Shown here: one piece after another, positions 9,998 through 19,526 of the stretch
Layout: each line of letters starts with the position of its first letter
Position numbering within the stretch: position 1 is the first letter of the stretch
From: Flavicella sp963932955
GTDB lineage: Bacteria; Bacteroidota; Bacteroidia; Flavobacteriales; Flavobacteriaceae
DNA: 64,000 nt
Direction of reading: 5' to 3'
Assembly (NCBI GenBank): GCA_963932955.1
Contig: CAWVRK010000005.1
Location: 39,470-103,469, forward strand
Notes under the pieces: generated by a model
What the model saw: the letters and a program-made list of their open reading frames with translations, nothing else
Databases searched by the model: none
What the model was told of the DNA's origin: nothing
Position numbers and translations under genes: made by a program

Positions 9998-10051
9998 AAA
10001 GCTTCCTCCTAAAATTTTGACCCGTATTTTTCTAGTTTGTTTGATAAGCTT

Positions 10052-10059
10052 TAACTTTG
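10052..10059 (+). promoter_or_regulatory. Putative -7 element of the tsaD promoter
   Basis: TAACTTTG matches the Bacteroidota -7 consensus TAnnTTTG, 38 bases before the chosen tsaD ATG. No convincing TTTG lies at the -33 distance. It sits inside the probable 5' end of the divergent tamB gene. Confidence 0.45.
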
Positions 10060-10096
10060 CAGCATCTTTGCAAAAAAGATGCCTAAATTTTTATTG

Positions 10097-11125
10097 ATGT
10101 CTAAAAAACTAATATACATTCTTGCGATTGAATCTTCTTGTGACGATACCAGTGCTGCAATCATTTGCAACGACAAGGTCTTGTCGAATTGTGTCGCCAA
10201 TCAAAAAATCCACGCAGCTTATGGAGGCGTAGTTCCTGAGTTGGCTTCACGGGCACATCAACAAAATATCGTCCCTGTTGTAGCACAAGCGATTCAGAAA
10301 GCAAATATCAACAAAAAAGATGTAAACGCCATAGCTTTTACACGCGGACCTGGATTGATGGGCTCTCTTTTGGTAGGAACCTCTTTTGCAAAATCTTTGT
10401 CCTTGGCGCTCGGGGTCCCTTTGCTGGACATCAATCACATGCAAGGACATGTCTTGGCTCATTTTATCGCAGCGGAAAACTGCCCCAAACCCACGTTCCC
10501 TTTTTTGTGTTTGACCATCAGTGGAGGGCATACACAGATTGTAAAAGTAACTGACTATTTTGAGATGGAAGTGCTTGGAGAAACTATCGATGATGCAGTA
10601 GGAGAAGCTTTTGACAAATCCGCAAAAATCCTCAACCTACCCTATCCAGGAGGACCTTTAATTGACAAATATGCACAACTTGGAAACCCCAAAGCTTATT
10701 CTTTTACAAAACCCAAAGTAGGCCCCCTAGATTTTAGCTTTAGCGGCTTGAAAACAGGCATCTTGTATTTTGTTCAAAAAATGGAGAAAGAAAACCCTTC
10801 TTTTGTTGAGGAGAACCTTTGCGATCTCTGTGCTTCTATTCAAGATACCATTGTTACCATTTTGATGGACAAATTGAAAAATGCGGTTGCAGCAACTGGC
10901 ATCAAAGTGGTAGCCATCGCTGGAGGCGTCTCTGCCAATTCTGAAATAAGAAAGCGTCTCAAAGCAACGGAAAAAACACTTGGGTGGACGAGTTATGTTC
11001 CAAAATTTGAATACACAACAGACAATGCAGCTATGATAGGCATCGCAGGCTATTACAAGTACTTAAATAAAACTTACAGTGATTTAAACGTCTCTGCCAA
11101 CGCGCGGTGGAAAGTAGATCAATAA
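10097..11125 (+). CDS. tsaD: tRNA N6-adenosine threonylcarbamoyltransferase TsaD
   Basis: Transfers threonylcarbamoyl to A37 of ANN-decoding tRNAs to make t6A, together with the Sua5/TsaC product (a Sua5-type gene is at 43.4 kb). It starts ILAIESSCDDTSAAI and has the metal-binding HMQGH (His114, His118), SGGHTQIV, DDAVGEAFDKSAK and LPYPGGPLID. I chose the ATG at 10097 because MSKKLIYILAIESSCDD is the usual start; an in-frame ATG at 10079 would add six residues. The resulting 342 residues fit the family. The gene is divergent from tamB. Confidence 0.96.
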   Translation: MSKKLIYILAIESSCDDTSAAIICNDKVLSNCVANQKIHAAYGGVVPELASRAHQQNIVPVVAQAIQKANINKKDVNAIAFTRGPGLMGSLLVGTSFAKSLSLALGVPLLDINHMQGHVLAHFIAAENCPKPTFPFLCLTISGGHTQIVKVTDYFEMEVLGETIDDAVGEAFDKSAKILNLPYPGGPLIDKYAQLGNPKAYSFTKPKVGPLDFSFSGLKTGILYFVQKMEKENPSFVEENLCDLCASIQDTIVTILMDKLKNAVAATGIKVVAIAGGVSANSEIRKRLKATEKTLGWTSYVPKFEYTTDNAAMIGIAGYYKYLNKTYSDLNVSANARWKVDQ

Positions 11126-11193
11126 GAGCTGTGTCGTCTTTTTGTATAAAACAAGCATTCTAAAAAATTAAGTGCATGTTCCTTACTACTTAG

Positions 11194-12087
11194 TCACTGA
11201 GTTAGTTCTTGAAACAATGCGTCCAAACTTTTGTTTTTTGATGTCAAGCTGAGAAGCTTAAGGCCTTTTTTCAAAGCAAAATCAAATACTTCAGCACGTT
11301 GGTCTTCATCGGTTTCAAAGGTCAACTCCCAAGTAGTTTCTCCAATATTGACAGCCTCTTTCAAGCTAGAAAGCTCTTTGAAAAAACGTTTTTCAAGTTG
11401 AAAATCAAAAGTAACTTCAATGATTTGGGCTTGTCCTTCCTTGAGGCTTTTTAATTGCCTGTCGGCAACCAACTTTCCTTTATGAAGAACCAACACACGG
11501 TTGCAGACTGCTTCAACCTCCTGCAAAATATGTGTGGAAAAAAGCACTGTTTTTTCCTTTCCGATCTCTTTTATCAATGTACGTATTTCCACCAATTGAT
11601 TGGGGTCCAATCCCGTGGTCGGCTCGTCCAAGATCAAAACGTCTGGTTGGTGCAAGATGGCCGCAGCAATTCCGACGCGTTGTTGGTAGCCTTTTGACAA
11701 TTGTTGGATTTTTTTATGTGCTTCTGACATCAGGCCTACCTTTTGAAGGGTAGAAGTGATTTCTTTTTTTGGGACCTTGTGAATTTCCGCAATAAATTGA
11801 AGGTATTCTCTCACGTACATTTCTTTGTACAAGGGATTGTGTTCTGGCAAGTATCCAATGCTTTTTTGGGCTAAAATACGTTGTTGGCTGCAATCCAAAC
11901 CGTTAATTTTCGCAGTTCCCTCCGAAGCTTGCAAATAGCCTGTCAACAATTTCATCAAGGTGGATTTACCGGCTCCGTTCGGTCCTAAAAACCCAACAAC
12001 CTCTCCTTTTTCAATAGAAAAAGAAAGGGAATCCAATGCTTTTTGATTGGTGTAAAATTTAGAAAGATGGTTTACAACGATGGACAT
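11194..12087 (-). CDS. gldA: Gliding motility ABC transporter ATP-binding subunit GldA
   Basis: ABC ATPase of 297 residues with Walker A GFLGPNGAGKST, the ABC signature LSKGYQQRVGIAAA, Walker B VLILDEPTTGLDP and the switch histidine in FSTHILQEV. The sequence start (MSIVVNHLSKFYTNQKALDSLSF) and a C-terminal extension of about 80 residues match GldA of flavobacteria. GldA works with the membrane subunits GldF and GldG in gliding motility; neither partner is in this window. A two-part promoter lies just upstream. A general drug- or Na-export ATPase is the alternative, but GldA is the better match. Confidence 0.85.
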   Translation of the reverse strand: MSIVVNHLSKFYTNQKALDSLSFSIEKGEVVGFLGPNGAGKSTLMKLLTGYLQASEGTAKINGLDCSQQRILAQKSIGYLPEHNPLYKEMYVREYLQFIAEIHKVPKKEITSTLQKVGLMSEAHKKIQQLSKGYQQRVGIAAAILHQPDVLILDEPTTGLDPNQLVEIRTLIKEIGKEKTVLFSTHILQEVEAVCNRVLVLHKGKLVADRQLKSLKEGQAQIIEVTFDFQLEKRFFKELSSLKEAVNIGETTWELTFETDEDQRAEVFDFALKKGLKLLSLTSKNKSLDALFQELTQ

Positions 12088-12104
12088 GCTAAGTAATTGC
12101 TGAA

Positions 12105-12135
12105 CAAAAATACATTAATCTAAGCGAGACCACAA
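12105..12135 (-). promoter_or_regulatory. Bacteroidota-type promoter of gldA
   Basis: On the minus strand, TTG (12133-12135) is followed after 20 bases by TATTTTTG (12105-12112), matching the -33/-7 consensus. The predicted transcript starts about 10-12 bases before the gldA ATG at 12087. Confidence 0.55.
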
Positions 12136-12267
12136 CAAAGAGGCGCTTGTTATTCGTAATTTTTTCAGACCTTTGTAAAACGAAGGGTTGATTGAAAACT
12201 TGAAACAGCGCTTGAGAATAAAAACGTTCAGCGCTTCGCTTTTGTCCCTTTTTAACTAAAAGAAATA

Positions 12268-12966
12268 ATGAATAAAAAAGTACAGCTACAAGATTTAGGG
12301 TCCATTGCTTACAAAGAGGCTTGGGACTACCAAGACAGACTGTTTCAAAGTATCATCGATGTAAAAATAGACAACCGAAAAAACGGTCTTGAGCAAAGTA
12401 CGTCGAATTATTTTTTATTTGTAGAACACCCCCCTGTCTACACATTGGGAAAAAGTGGAAACCTCAACAACCTGTTGCTCAGCGAAAAAGAATTGAAAGC
12501 AAAGGACGTGACTTTTTACAAAAGCAATCGAGGTGGTGACATTACTTTTCACGGACCGGGACAAATCGTGGGCTACCCCATTTTTGATTTGGAAAACTTT
12601 TTTACAGACATACACAAGTACCTTCGCTATTTGGAAGATGCCATTCTTTTGACGCTTTGTGATTACGGACTAAAAGCAGAGCGCAGTCCTGGAGAAACGG
12701 GTGTTTGGTTTGATGTTGGAACTCCTTTTGCACGCAAAATTTGTGCCCTTGGGGTCCGGAGCAGTCGCTGGGTAAGCATGCACGGTTTTGCGTTAAATGT
12801 AAATGTGGATTTGGGTTATTTTGACCACATCGTTCCTTGTGGAATTCAAGGAAAGGCCGTGACATCGATGCAAGCCGAATTGGGTAAAAAAATACCGGTA
12901 ACGGAAGTCAAAGAGAAAATCACTCAGCATCTAGCAGATTTGTTTGCCATTGAATTTATCGTTTGA
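12268..12966 (+). CDS. lipB: Octanoyltransferase LipB
   Basis: Moves octanoate from acyl carrier protein to the lipoyl domains of 2-oxoacid dehydrogenases and glycine cleavage protein H, in the cytoplasm. Motifs are present: VEHPPVYTLGKSG, RGGDITFHGPGQIVGYPI, KICALGVRSSRWVSMHGFALNV with the catalytic lysine, and VPCGI with catalytic Cys191. The length of 232 residues is normal. LipA, which then inserts the sulfurs, is encoded separately at 45.8 kb. The gene converges with the ketoacyl synthase gene after 41 bases with no clear terminator. Confidence 0.96.
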   Translation: MNKKVQLQDLGSIAYKEAWDYQDRLFQSIIDVKIDNRKNGLEQSTSNYFLFVEHPPVYTLGKSGNLNNLLLSEKELKAKDVTFYKSNRGGDITFHGPGQIVGYPIFDLENFFTDIHKYLRYLEDAILLTLCDYGLKAERSPGETGVWFDVGTPFARKICALGVRSSRWVSMHGFALNVNVDLGYFDHIVPCGIQGKAVTSMQAELGKKIPVTEVKEKITQHLADLFAIEFIV

Positions 12967-13007
12967 AACAAAAACGACGTATTTGAAACTTGAAAGAAAA
13001 CATTCTT

Positions 13008-14081
13008 TTAACTACAGCGGTAGACCACGGCGTTGATATTCATCCCTGCTCCTACAGAAGCCAAAAGAATCACATCTCCTTTTTGGACACCGTGGGGTTC
13101 TATTTCCCCCTTCAAAACCAAGTCCAACAAGGTAGGTACGGTTGCGACCGAACTGTTGCCGAGTTTGTGAATGCACATGGGCATGACGTGTTTTGGTGCC
13201 GGCATTTTATAAAGTCTAAAAAAACGTTTTACAATGGCTTCGTCCATTTTTTCATTTGCTTGGTGTAGGAAGATCTTTTTGACTTCAGAAATGGAGACAC
13301 CGCTTTTATCCAAAGCGACTTTCATGGCATTGGGCACCTTGCTCAAAGCAAATTCATAGATTTTTCTTCCGTGCATTTTGATATACGAAATACTTCTGTC
13401 CTCATTTGTATTGTATGAAGGGCCAAAAAACAAATAGTCGACCTCTTCTCCTGCAAATGTTTGTGCAGCATGACTTAAAACTCCAAACCCATCTCTGTCA
13501 GTTTTGGACTCTAAAACACAGGCACCTGCACCATCTGCATAAATCATGGAATCTCTGTCAGATGGATCGGTAACCCTAGAGAGGGCTTCGGTACCGATGA
13601 CCAATACTTTTTTTGCCATCCCCGATTTGAGATAGGCTTCCGCTTGAATGACGCCTTGCACCCATCCAGGACACCCAAACAACAGGTCGTAAGCAACGCA
13701 ATTGGGATTGGATATTTTCAATTTATTTTTTACTCTCGAGGCCAGACTGGGGAGCATGTCTCCTTGGACACTTCCGGTTTTCACATCCCCGAAATTGTGA
13801 GCAACCACAATAAAATCAAGTGTCTCTTTGTCTGTAGCTGCCGATTCAATAGCCGCCAAAGCTGCAATAGCAGCTAAATCAGAGGCATTTTCGCCTGGGC
13901 TTAGATACCGCCTCTCTTCGATTCCTGTAATGGCGTGAAATTTCTTTATGATTTCTCGGTTGCCACCTGAAAAAGGGCTGCCATCTGTGTTTAAAAACTG
14001 ATGGTCTAAAAATGTTTCGTTGGACCTAACTGTAGAAGGAATACAACTTCCTGTACCAGTAATCAAGGTTTGAATCGACAT
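13008..14081 (-). CDS. FabH-like 3-oxoacyl-ACP synthase III family protein
   Basis: Thiolase-fold condensing enzyme of 357 residues. The catalytic triad is visible: Cys137 in DLLFGCPGWVQG, His273 in LHQAN and Asn309 in LGNSSVATV. It starts IQTLITGTGSCIPS and is longer than housekeeping FabH (about 320-330 residues). The sequence around the cysteine (GCPGW) differs from the ACAGF typical of FabH. Flavobacteria often carry such a second KAS III form; its acyl substrate is not known from sequence. It is transcribed alone from the promoter at 14123-14155. Confidence 0.85.
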   Translation of the reverse strand: MSIQTLITGTGSCIPSTVRSNETFLDHQFLNTDGSPFSGGNREIIKKFHAITGIEERRYLSPGENASDLAAIAALAAIESAATDKETLDFIVVAHNFGDVKTGSVQGDMLPSLASRVKNKLKISNPNCVAYDLLFGCPGWVQGVIQAEAYLKSGMAKKVLVIGTEALSRVTDPSDRDSMIYADGAGACVLESKTDRDGFGVLSHAAQTFAGEEVDYLFFGPSYNTNEDRSISYIKMHGRKIYEFALSKVPNAMKVALDKSGVSISEVKKIFLHQANEKMDEAIVKRFFRLYKMPAPKHVMPMCIHKLGNSSVATVPTLLDLVLKGEIEPHGVQKGDVILLASVGAGMNINAVVYRCS

Positions 14082-14122
14082 AGGAGTTTGCTTGAAAATT
14101 ATTAAAAAAACATCAAAGCTTC

Positions 14123-14155
14123 CAAAATTAAAAGCCCAATTCTAACAAATACAAA
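14123..14155 (-). promoter_or_regulatory. Promoter of the FabH-like gene
   Basis: On the minus strand, TTTG (14152-14155) and TAATTTTG (14123-14130) are separated by 21 bases, within the range of Bacteroidota promoters. The predicted leader is about 35 bases. Confidence 0.5.
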
Positions 14156-14321
14156 GATTCCCAGAAAATGAGTCTATCTGACCGTTTTTTGAAAATAACT
14201 TTTTAATTCGTGCGTTATTTTGATTTCGTCTGACATCTTTTAGGATTGGATAAGCATTTGATCTAAGACAAGAAATTTCGCATCGCTATCCTGATTTCAC
14301 CCTCAAGAAAATGAGGTTTTT

Positions 14322-15458
14322 TTAAAAATTTTCATAGATATCTCCCAAGTCAAATGACAGCGAAAAGCGCAGGGTTTTTTCCAAAGGGTTGTTTACGTCC
14401 GAAGCATTCATCAAATAGGACAAATCGATGTTGAAAGATTTGGCTTTCAAACCTCCTCCCAAAGTTAAATATTGACGGTTTCCTTTGTTCTCACTTTCGT
14501 GAAAATAACCCGCTCGAAGTGCAAAATCTTTATTGTATAGGTATTCTGCACCTAAAGCCCATGTAAATTCTTCCATTTCTTCGCTAAAACCATCTGGAGC
14601 ATCTCCAAAAGATTGAAAGATTCCTTCTACCCAGCCTACGTTGTTGTCTTTACCTGAAATAACTTCGCCCGTTACTTTGTCTGTAATAGGAGGAGTCGGC
14701 ACCAAAAGCTTGGAGGTTTCAAATGTCAGACCGATGGTATTGTAGTCGTCCATAATAAAATCGAAACCGGCTCCCAAACGTATGCGAGAAGGAATGAAAT
14801 TTTCATCTCCAAAAGTATATGACACTTTCGGCCCCAAGTTGGAAAGATTGAATCCTGCTCTGACCCGTCCGTTAAAACTTCCGTAGTTTTTTTCTGGTGA
14901 CAAATAGTACCCAGAAATATCAACACCAAATCCATTGATGGCAGAAATGGGCGTATCCAAAGATTTGATGGAAATATCCGATCGGATGTACCGCAATGCC
15001 ACACCCATTGAAAAGTAATCACTCAATTTCAATGCATAAGAACCTGCTACAGTCAACTCAGAAGGATTTTCCGTTCCTAAAGGAGCTGCTTGTTCGTCAA
15101 AAAGTTCAATTTTTCCGAGAGAAAAGAAACGCACATTGGCTCCCCATGCACTGCGTTCGTTGATTCTGTTGATCATCGAACCTCCACCGATAAAAAGACC
15201 GTCTACGAGGTTTTGCAACCAAGGTGTGTAGTTGAAGCCTACGGTATACTCCGACGTATTGAAAGCCATCTTTGCGGAGTTGTGGTAGACAGCACTGGCA
15301 TCTGAAGAAGTGGCCACACCGACATCTCCCATTCCTGCTGAGCGTGCATCTGAATTGATCAATAACAGAGGGGCCACTGTTGAAATGGTTCTCGATTGAG
15401 CTTGTACTTCAAAAAAACTGATAAAAAGGGCTAGAATTGTAATTGTTTTATTTCTCAT
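14322..15458 (-). CDS. porV: Type IX secretion system outer-membrane protein PorV
   Basis: Outer-membrane barrel protein (378 residues from the ATG at 15458) of the FadL-like fold. PorV collects type IX cargo at the translocon and delivers it to the PorU sortase. A signal peptide (MRNKTITILALFISFFEVQAQ) precedes the characteristic start of the mature protein, TVAPLLLINSDARSAGMGDVGVATSSDASAVYHN. The chain ends in FSLSFDLGDIYENF. The open frame extends to 15509, but the signal peptide fixes the start. It lies 51 bases behind porU on the same strand, as in other flavobacteria. Confidence 0.96.
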   Translation of the reverse strand: MRNKTITILALFISFFEVQAQSRTISTVAPLLLINSDARSAGMGDVGVATSSDASAVYHNSAKMAFNTSEYTVGFNYTPWLQNLVDGLFIGGGSMINRINERSAWGANVRFFSLGKIELFDEQAAPLGTENPSELTVAGSYALKLSDYFSMGVALRYIRSDISIKSLDTPISAINGFGVDISGYYLSPEKNYGSFNGRVRAGFNLSNLGPKVSYTFGDENFIPSRIRLGAGFDFIMDDYNTIGLTFETSKLLVPTPPITDKVTGEVISGKDNNVGWVEGIFQSFGDAPDGFSEEMEEFTWALGAEYLYNKDFALRAGYFHESENKGNRQYLTLGGGLKAKSFNIDLSYLMNASDVNNPLEKTLRFSLSFDLGDIYENF

Positions 15459-15509
15459 TTGTGAGTGTAAATTGTTTGTATATAATTTATAAACTAAAAA
15501 AGCTTGCAT

Positions 15510-18500
15510 TTATTGTAATAAAACCAATTTTTCGTATTTCTCGGCAGCAACGCCTGTAGCTGAATCTGTCACTTCAAGTTTGTACACATAGACTCCCTTT
15601 CCTACTTTTTGTCCATAGTCATCTTTTCCATCCCAGCTGATGGATCTCGAAAGACCTCCACTGGTTTCTACTGTTTGCTTGATCGACTTTACCAATTTTC
15701 CGTTGACTGTAAAAATAAAAACATTTACATCTAGTGACGTGTTGGGCTTGTTGTGGTTGAACCAAAACTCTGTATAATTGATAAATGGATTTGGATAATT
15801 CAAAACATTTTCAAGCAAAAAAGAATTCTCATCGATTACCGTAAACTCCAACGTTTCTTCAGATGAATTATTGTGCGTATCCCATGCTTTAACTTTTAGG
15901 ACATGGGGTCCGGGTGTCAATTCTCGTAATCTGTAGTTCAAACGCCCTTTTGTGAAGTCTCCCAAATCGGATTCGTAATACTCGTTTAGCTGAATGGGAT
16001 TGCTGTCGTCTGCATCTAAAATGGCAACAATACTGTGACCAATAGCGCCCAAAGAGGTATTGATTCCATTGTTATCAGACAATTGAACAATTAAATTTGG
16101 TGAGACATTGGTATTTCCTCCATTGACAAAGGAGTCGTCATTTAAAAACAGTAAAATTTCTGGACCCAGCGTATCACTTTCAGCGTTTTCGTCAATCCCT
16201 CCGATGATGGTCTCTAAATCGAATCCTCCCTTGCTGTTTGATTGGTCTTCTGCATACAAACTTATTTTGGATGTCCCGTAAGACAGTTTGATGTCTTTTG
16301 GAACTACAAATTCCAAACTAAACACCCCATTGTTTACAGCTGATTTTCCGTTGAATATTTTACTCTCCTGAACATCAAAATTCATGGTGACGCCAAAGTC
16401 ATCATTGTCCAAAGTTGTTTTTACAATTTCTTTGTCGAAAATTGAGGCTGTCAAGGTTCCTTCAAAATCACTGAGCACCTCCCCAGCAAGCGATGAAACA
16501 ACCCCTTCCAATTTTATTTTTGAAAGGGCTTTTAGGGTGTCTCTATAAACCGAAACATCTTTGTCATTGATTTTGGTGATTTGAATATTTGGCAAAGGCC
16601 TACCCAATTTCATGGCTGGATCTCCAAAAGAATAGATAAAGTAATGTTGCCCTCCATTAGAGGGTTTTGAGTTTTTAGTTGCCATCAAAGCTTCAGCGAT
16701 GGTATAATCATCGGAGTTGTAGTCTAAAAGATTTGAAATCAGGTCTCTATTAAAAGAGCGTCCGTAATTGATAAAGATCTCTCTGGTTGTTGAAATCAAA
16801 CTAGCAGCACCTCCATTAGCATCTAAAAGCATCTCCTCACCTGCAGTTATCCTTGAGGGATTGTCAAATCGAGAAAAATCACAAGTAACTGTTATAAACA
16901 ACGGTAATTTGTTGAAATTACTCCACTCTCTAATTTCTGAAACTTCCAAAAAGCGCTCGTGCCCCAATCCTAGTTCCCCTCCATGTCCGAAATAGTCAAT
17001 CAACAAACTTCCTTTTTCAACGATGTCCGACAGGGCAATGTTGAGTTCCGGATAGCGATCTCCTCCCGAACTCGATTGTTGTACGAAAGAATCTGCGTAC
17101 AGTTTTTTGATATTGTATTGTGGTTTGTTTACTTTGATCAAATCTGCAATGTATTCCATATCTCCTTGCAAAACAGATTCGGAACGAGTTTTCAAATCAT
17201 CCGCCATCAAAGTCAATTGGTTTCTCCATGCCCCCAAAGAAGCAGTGCTGTAATAATTTAAAATCTTATCAATTCCATTAGTGAGTTCTTGTAAGTTAGA
17301 AGCCAATATCCTCCCCGTAGCTACATCTTGTCGATCCGTGCTGTTGAGATTCCCTTCATTGGCATCCATCATTCCGTAAAAATCGTCCGTTGCATAGGAA
17401 TACACCAAACTGAAACTTTCGGGTGCTTGATAGTTGGGCACGATGTTGTTGTTGTTTGGAGTTCTACCGGTGTCCTTGTAATCATATGTAGCATCTCCTA
17501 ACAAGCAAAGGTACTTTATTTTGGTATCTGATGTACTCGCATTGTCATATAGGAATTTTACAAAGTCACGAATCGCAGTAATGTCCTTAGACCCAGAACC
17601 AAATTCATTGTACACCTGCTCCAAATCAACAACCTGAGTACTCAATCCAGAATTGGCACTGTGGTGAGCTGCCAATCTTTGTGCTTGGGACATAAATTCT
17701 TTTTTGGTGATCAAAAGGTACTGAATGTCTTTCAATCCATGTAGGTTTTGATTCTCGACACTGGAATTGTCCAAAAGTATAGGTTCGTAATAATCAAAAC
17801 TGCTTGCAAGGACGTACTCGTTCAGCACGCCAGAATTGGCTTTGAAACGAAAACCAACTTCCGAATCACTTTGGTTTGTAATCTTCTTAGGATTGAGAAA
17901 ATCTGTCACATCCCAGATCCGATCTATGTTTTCGACATTGGCAATCTCATATTCCAAAACTTTATTATTTGTTTGGGACAAATAGTTCCGAAAAGAAAAC
18001 TGATTCCCGCTCGCAATCAAAAGCTTGTCTCCAATAACTTCAATATAGTCAAGATGTGCATCTGCTGAGGGGTTTCCGTTGTTGTTGTAAGAAATTGTCA
18101 AGTCAATATCCCCATCAACCAAGTTCGTTGAAAATTCTTTAGTTGCTGCTGAGGCTCTTACATAAGATCCATTATTAATCAAATTGAAATTGATGTCGAA
18201 AGAAGAAAGCCCGTCTATTTGAATGTTCATCAAAGAAGTGGAAGAAGATTCTGCAACGGCTCTTACGCGGAACAAGACTTCACTGCTTGTGTCTAAGTTT
18301 TGAAAATCTATGGAATAGTTTCTCGTGTTTTTAATTTGAAAAGAATCTCCGAACCACTGTTGGCCGGAGCCAAATAAATTGGTCAAATCTTTTTCATAAA
18401 AAACAAAATCTTTAAAGGAAGAAATCTGATCCGTCGCAACGGTTTCTATAACCGGGGCAGTAGAGATGCGTTTTCCGATCCCGTTGTCAACCGAAATAAA

Positions 18501-19328
18501 GTAGAAAGCTTGGTCGGAATACCTATTTTTACGATGAGTGATGTTGGATTCCGAACTCGTTTCCCAATCGTCAGGACCCACAGCATAAAACAAAACAAAG
18601 TCGTTGGAATTGAAAACACCGCCCTGTTCCCCAGATACGTAAACACTATTTTCTTGTAAGTTTTCATGTCGAAACGAACCATTCAATTGAGGAAGCATGG
18701 CGCCACCATTTCCATAAATTCGTATATTTCTAGGATCTAATGTAGAAACATCAATTCCCAATTGTTGTAAAAAGCTTGAATTCAATTTAAAAATCCCCGT
18801 ACGGTCCACCGCAAATTTAAACCAAGTTCCATTGGCCAAAACAGAATCTTCTACCAAAGCCGTGGACTTGCGGCTTCGTCTACTACCCAATTCGTATTCC
18901 AATTCAAAAGAAACCAATCGCGTTACCTTGTTGCCAGACCTGAGCAGCGGCGTCAAGGAAAGCAATGCATAATAGTGTTCGCCTCCCTTAGAGATGACGA
19001 AACTAGGTGACAACTCGACAGGGATTTCTACTCCCGCCAAAGAAGTGTACTTTCCGATATCTATGGATTCATACCTGAGATTTTTTAAACGATAATCTAC
19101 CACGTTGCTATTCTCAGCAACCTCCCACTGAACATCAAAGGCAGGAAGTCCTTGAGCATCTATATAATTGTTCTGCACCAATGGATACAAAATCGATTTG
19201 TCATTGGGCACTGCCAGTTGAGCAGACAAATCCCAATTCAATTCAAAAGATTTTGTTTGCTTTGTCTGAGAAAAACTCTGGAGCGACAAACATGTGATGA
19301 GAAATATCAGTAGTACTTTTATTTTCAT
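15510..19328 (-). CDS. porU: Type IX secretion system sortase PorU
   Basis: Cell-surface gingipain-fold (C25) protease of 1272 residues that removes the C-terminal signal of type IX cargo and attaches the cargo to lipid. A signal peptide (MKIKVLLIFLITCLSLQSFSQ) starts it. The His-Cys dyad is His782 in DYFGHGGELG and Cys816 in FITVTCDFSRFD; the spacing of 34 is as in gingipains. The last ~90 residues form an uncleaved type-A CTD-like domain, from LNYPNPFINYTEFWF to VYKLEV. It forms an operon with porV and is divergent from gldJ. Confidence 0.96.
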   Translation of the reverse strand: MKIKVLLIFLITCLSLQSFSQTKQTKSFELNWDLSAQLAVPNDKSILYPLVQNNYIDAQGLPAFDVQWEVAENSNVVDYRLKNLRYESIDIGKYTSLAGVEIPVELSPSFVISKGGEHYYALLSLTPLLRSGNKVTRLVSFELEYELGSRRSRKSTALVEDSVLANGTWFKFAVDRTGIFKLNSSFLQQLGIDVSTLDPRNIRIYGNGGAMLPQLNGSFRHENLQENSVYVSGEQGGVFNSNDFVLFYAVGPDDWETSSESNITHRKNRYSDQAFYFISVDNGIGKRISTAPVIETVATDQISSFKDFVFYEKDLTNLFGSGQQWFGDSFQIKNTRNYSIDFQNLDTSSEVLFRVRAVAESSSTSLMNIQIDGLSSFDINFNLINNGSYVRASAATKEFSTNLVDGDIDLTISYNNNGNPSADAHLDYIEVIGDKLLIASGNQFSFRNYLSQTNNKVLEYEIANVENIDRIWDVTDFLNPKKITNQSDSEVGFRFKANSGVLNEYVLASSFDYYEPILLDNSSVENQNLHGLKDIQYLLITKKEFMSQAQRLAAHHSANSGLSTQVVDLEQVYNEFGSGSKDITAIRDFVKFLYDNASTSDTKIKYLCLLGDATYDYKDTGRTPNNNNIVPNYQAPESFSLVYSYATDDFYGMMDANEGNLNSTDRQDVATGRILASNLQELTNGIDKILNYYSTASLGAWRNQLTLMADDLKTRSESVLQGDMEYIADLIKVNKPQYNIKKLYADSFVQQSSSGGDRYPELNIALSDIVEKGSLLIDYFGHGGELGLGHERFLEVSEIREWSNFNKLPLFITVTCDFSRFDNPSRITAGEEMLLDANGGAASLISTTREIFINYGRSFNRDLISNLLDYNSDDYTIAEALMATKNSKPSNGGQHYFIYSFGDPAMKLGRPLPNIQITKINDKDVSVYRDTLKALSKIKLEGVVSSLAGEVLSDFEGTLTASIFDKEIVKTTLDNDDFGVTMNFDVQESKIFNGKSAVNNGVFSLEFVVPKDIKLSYGTSKISLYAEDQSNSKGGFDLETIIGGIDENAESDTLGPEILLFLNDDSFVNGGNTNVSPNLIVQLSDNNGINTSLGAIGHSIVAILDADDSNPIQLNEYYESDLGDFTKGRLNYRLRELTPGPHVLKVKAWDTHNNSSEETLEFTVIDENSFLLENVLNYPNPFINYTEFWFNHNKPNTSLDVNVFIFTVNGKLVKSIKQTVETSGGLSRSISWDGKDDYGQKVGKGVYVYKLEVTDSATGVAAEKYEKLVLLQ

Positions 19329-19526
19329 GTCTATAATTTGTAGAGAAACGCGAATTCAAGAATTCATATAATCGTACGCAATATAACACATAAAATAGGA
19401 ATATGCCAATGAACCTTTGAGCCAAGAAAAAATCATTACGAGAGGCTATTTATCTCTAAAAAATTGTGAGAATCCATAAATATTGTAAATTGCAAAGCAT
19501 ATCAAATAACCAACCCTTTCTTAAGA

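Noticed and set aside
14301..14323. CCTCA...TGAGG hairpin followed by a T run on the plus strand
   Set aside because: No plus-strand gene is transcribed into it; both flanking genes are on the minus strand, where it has no T tail, so it is not the porV terminator.
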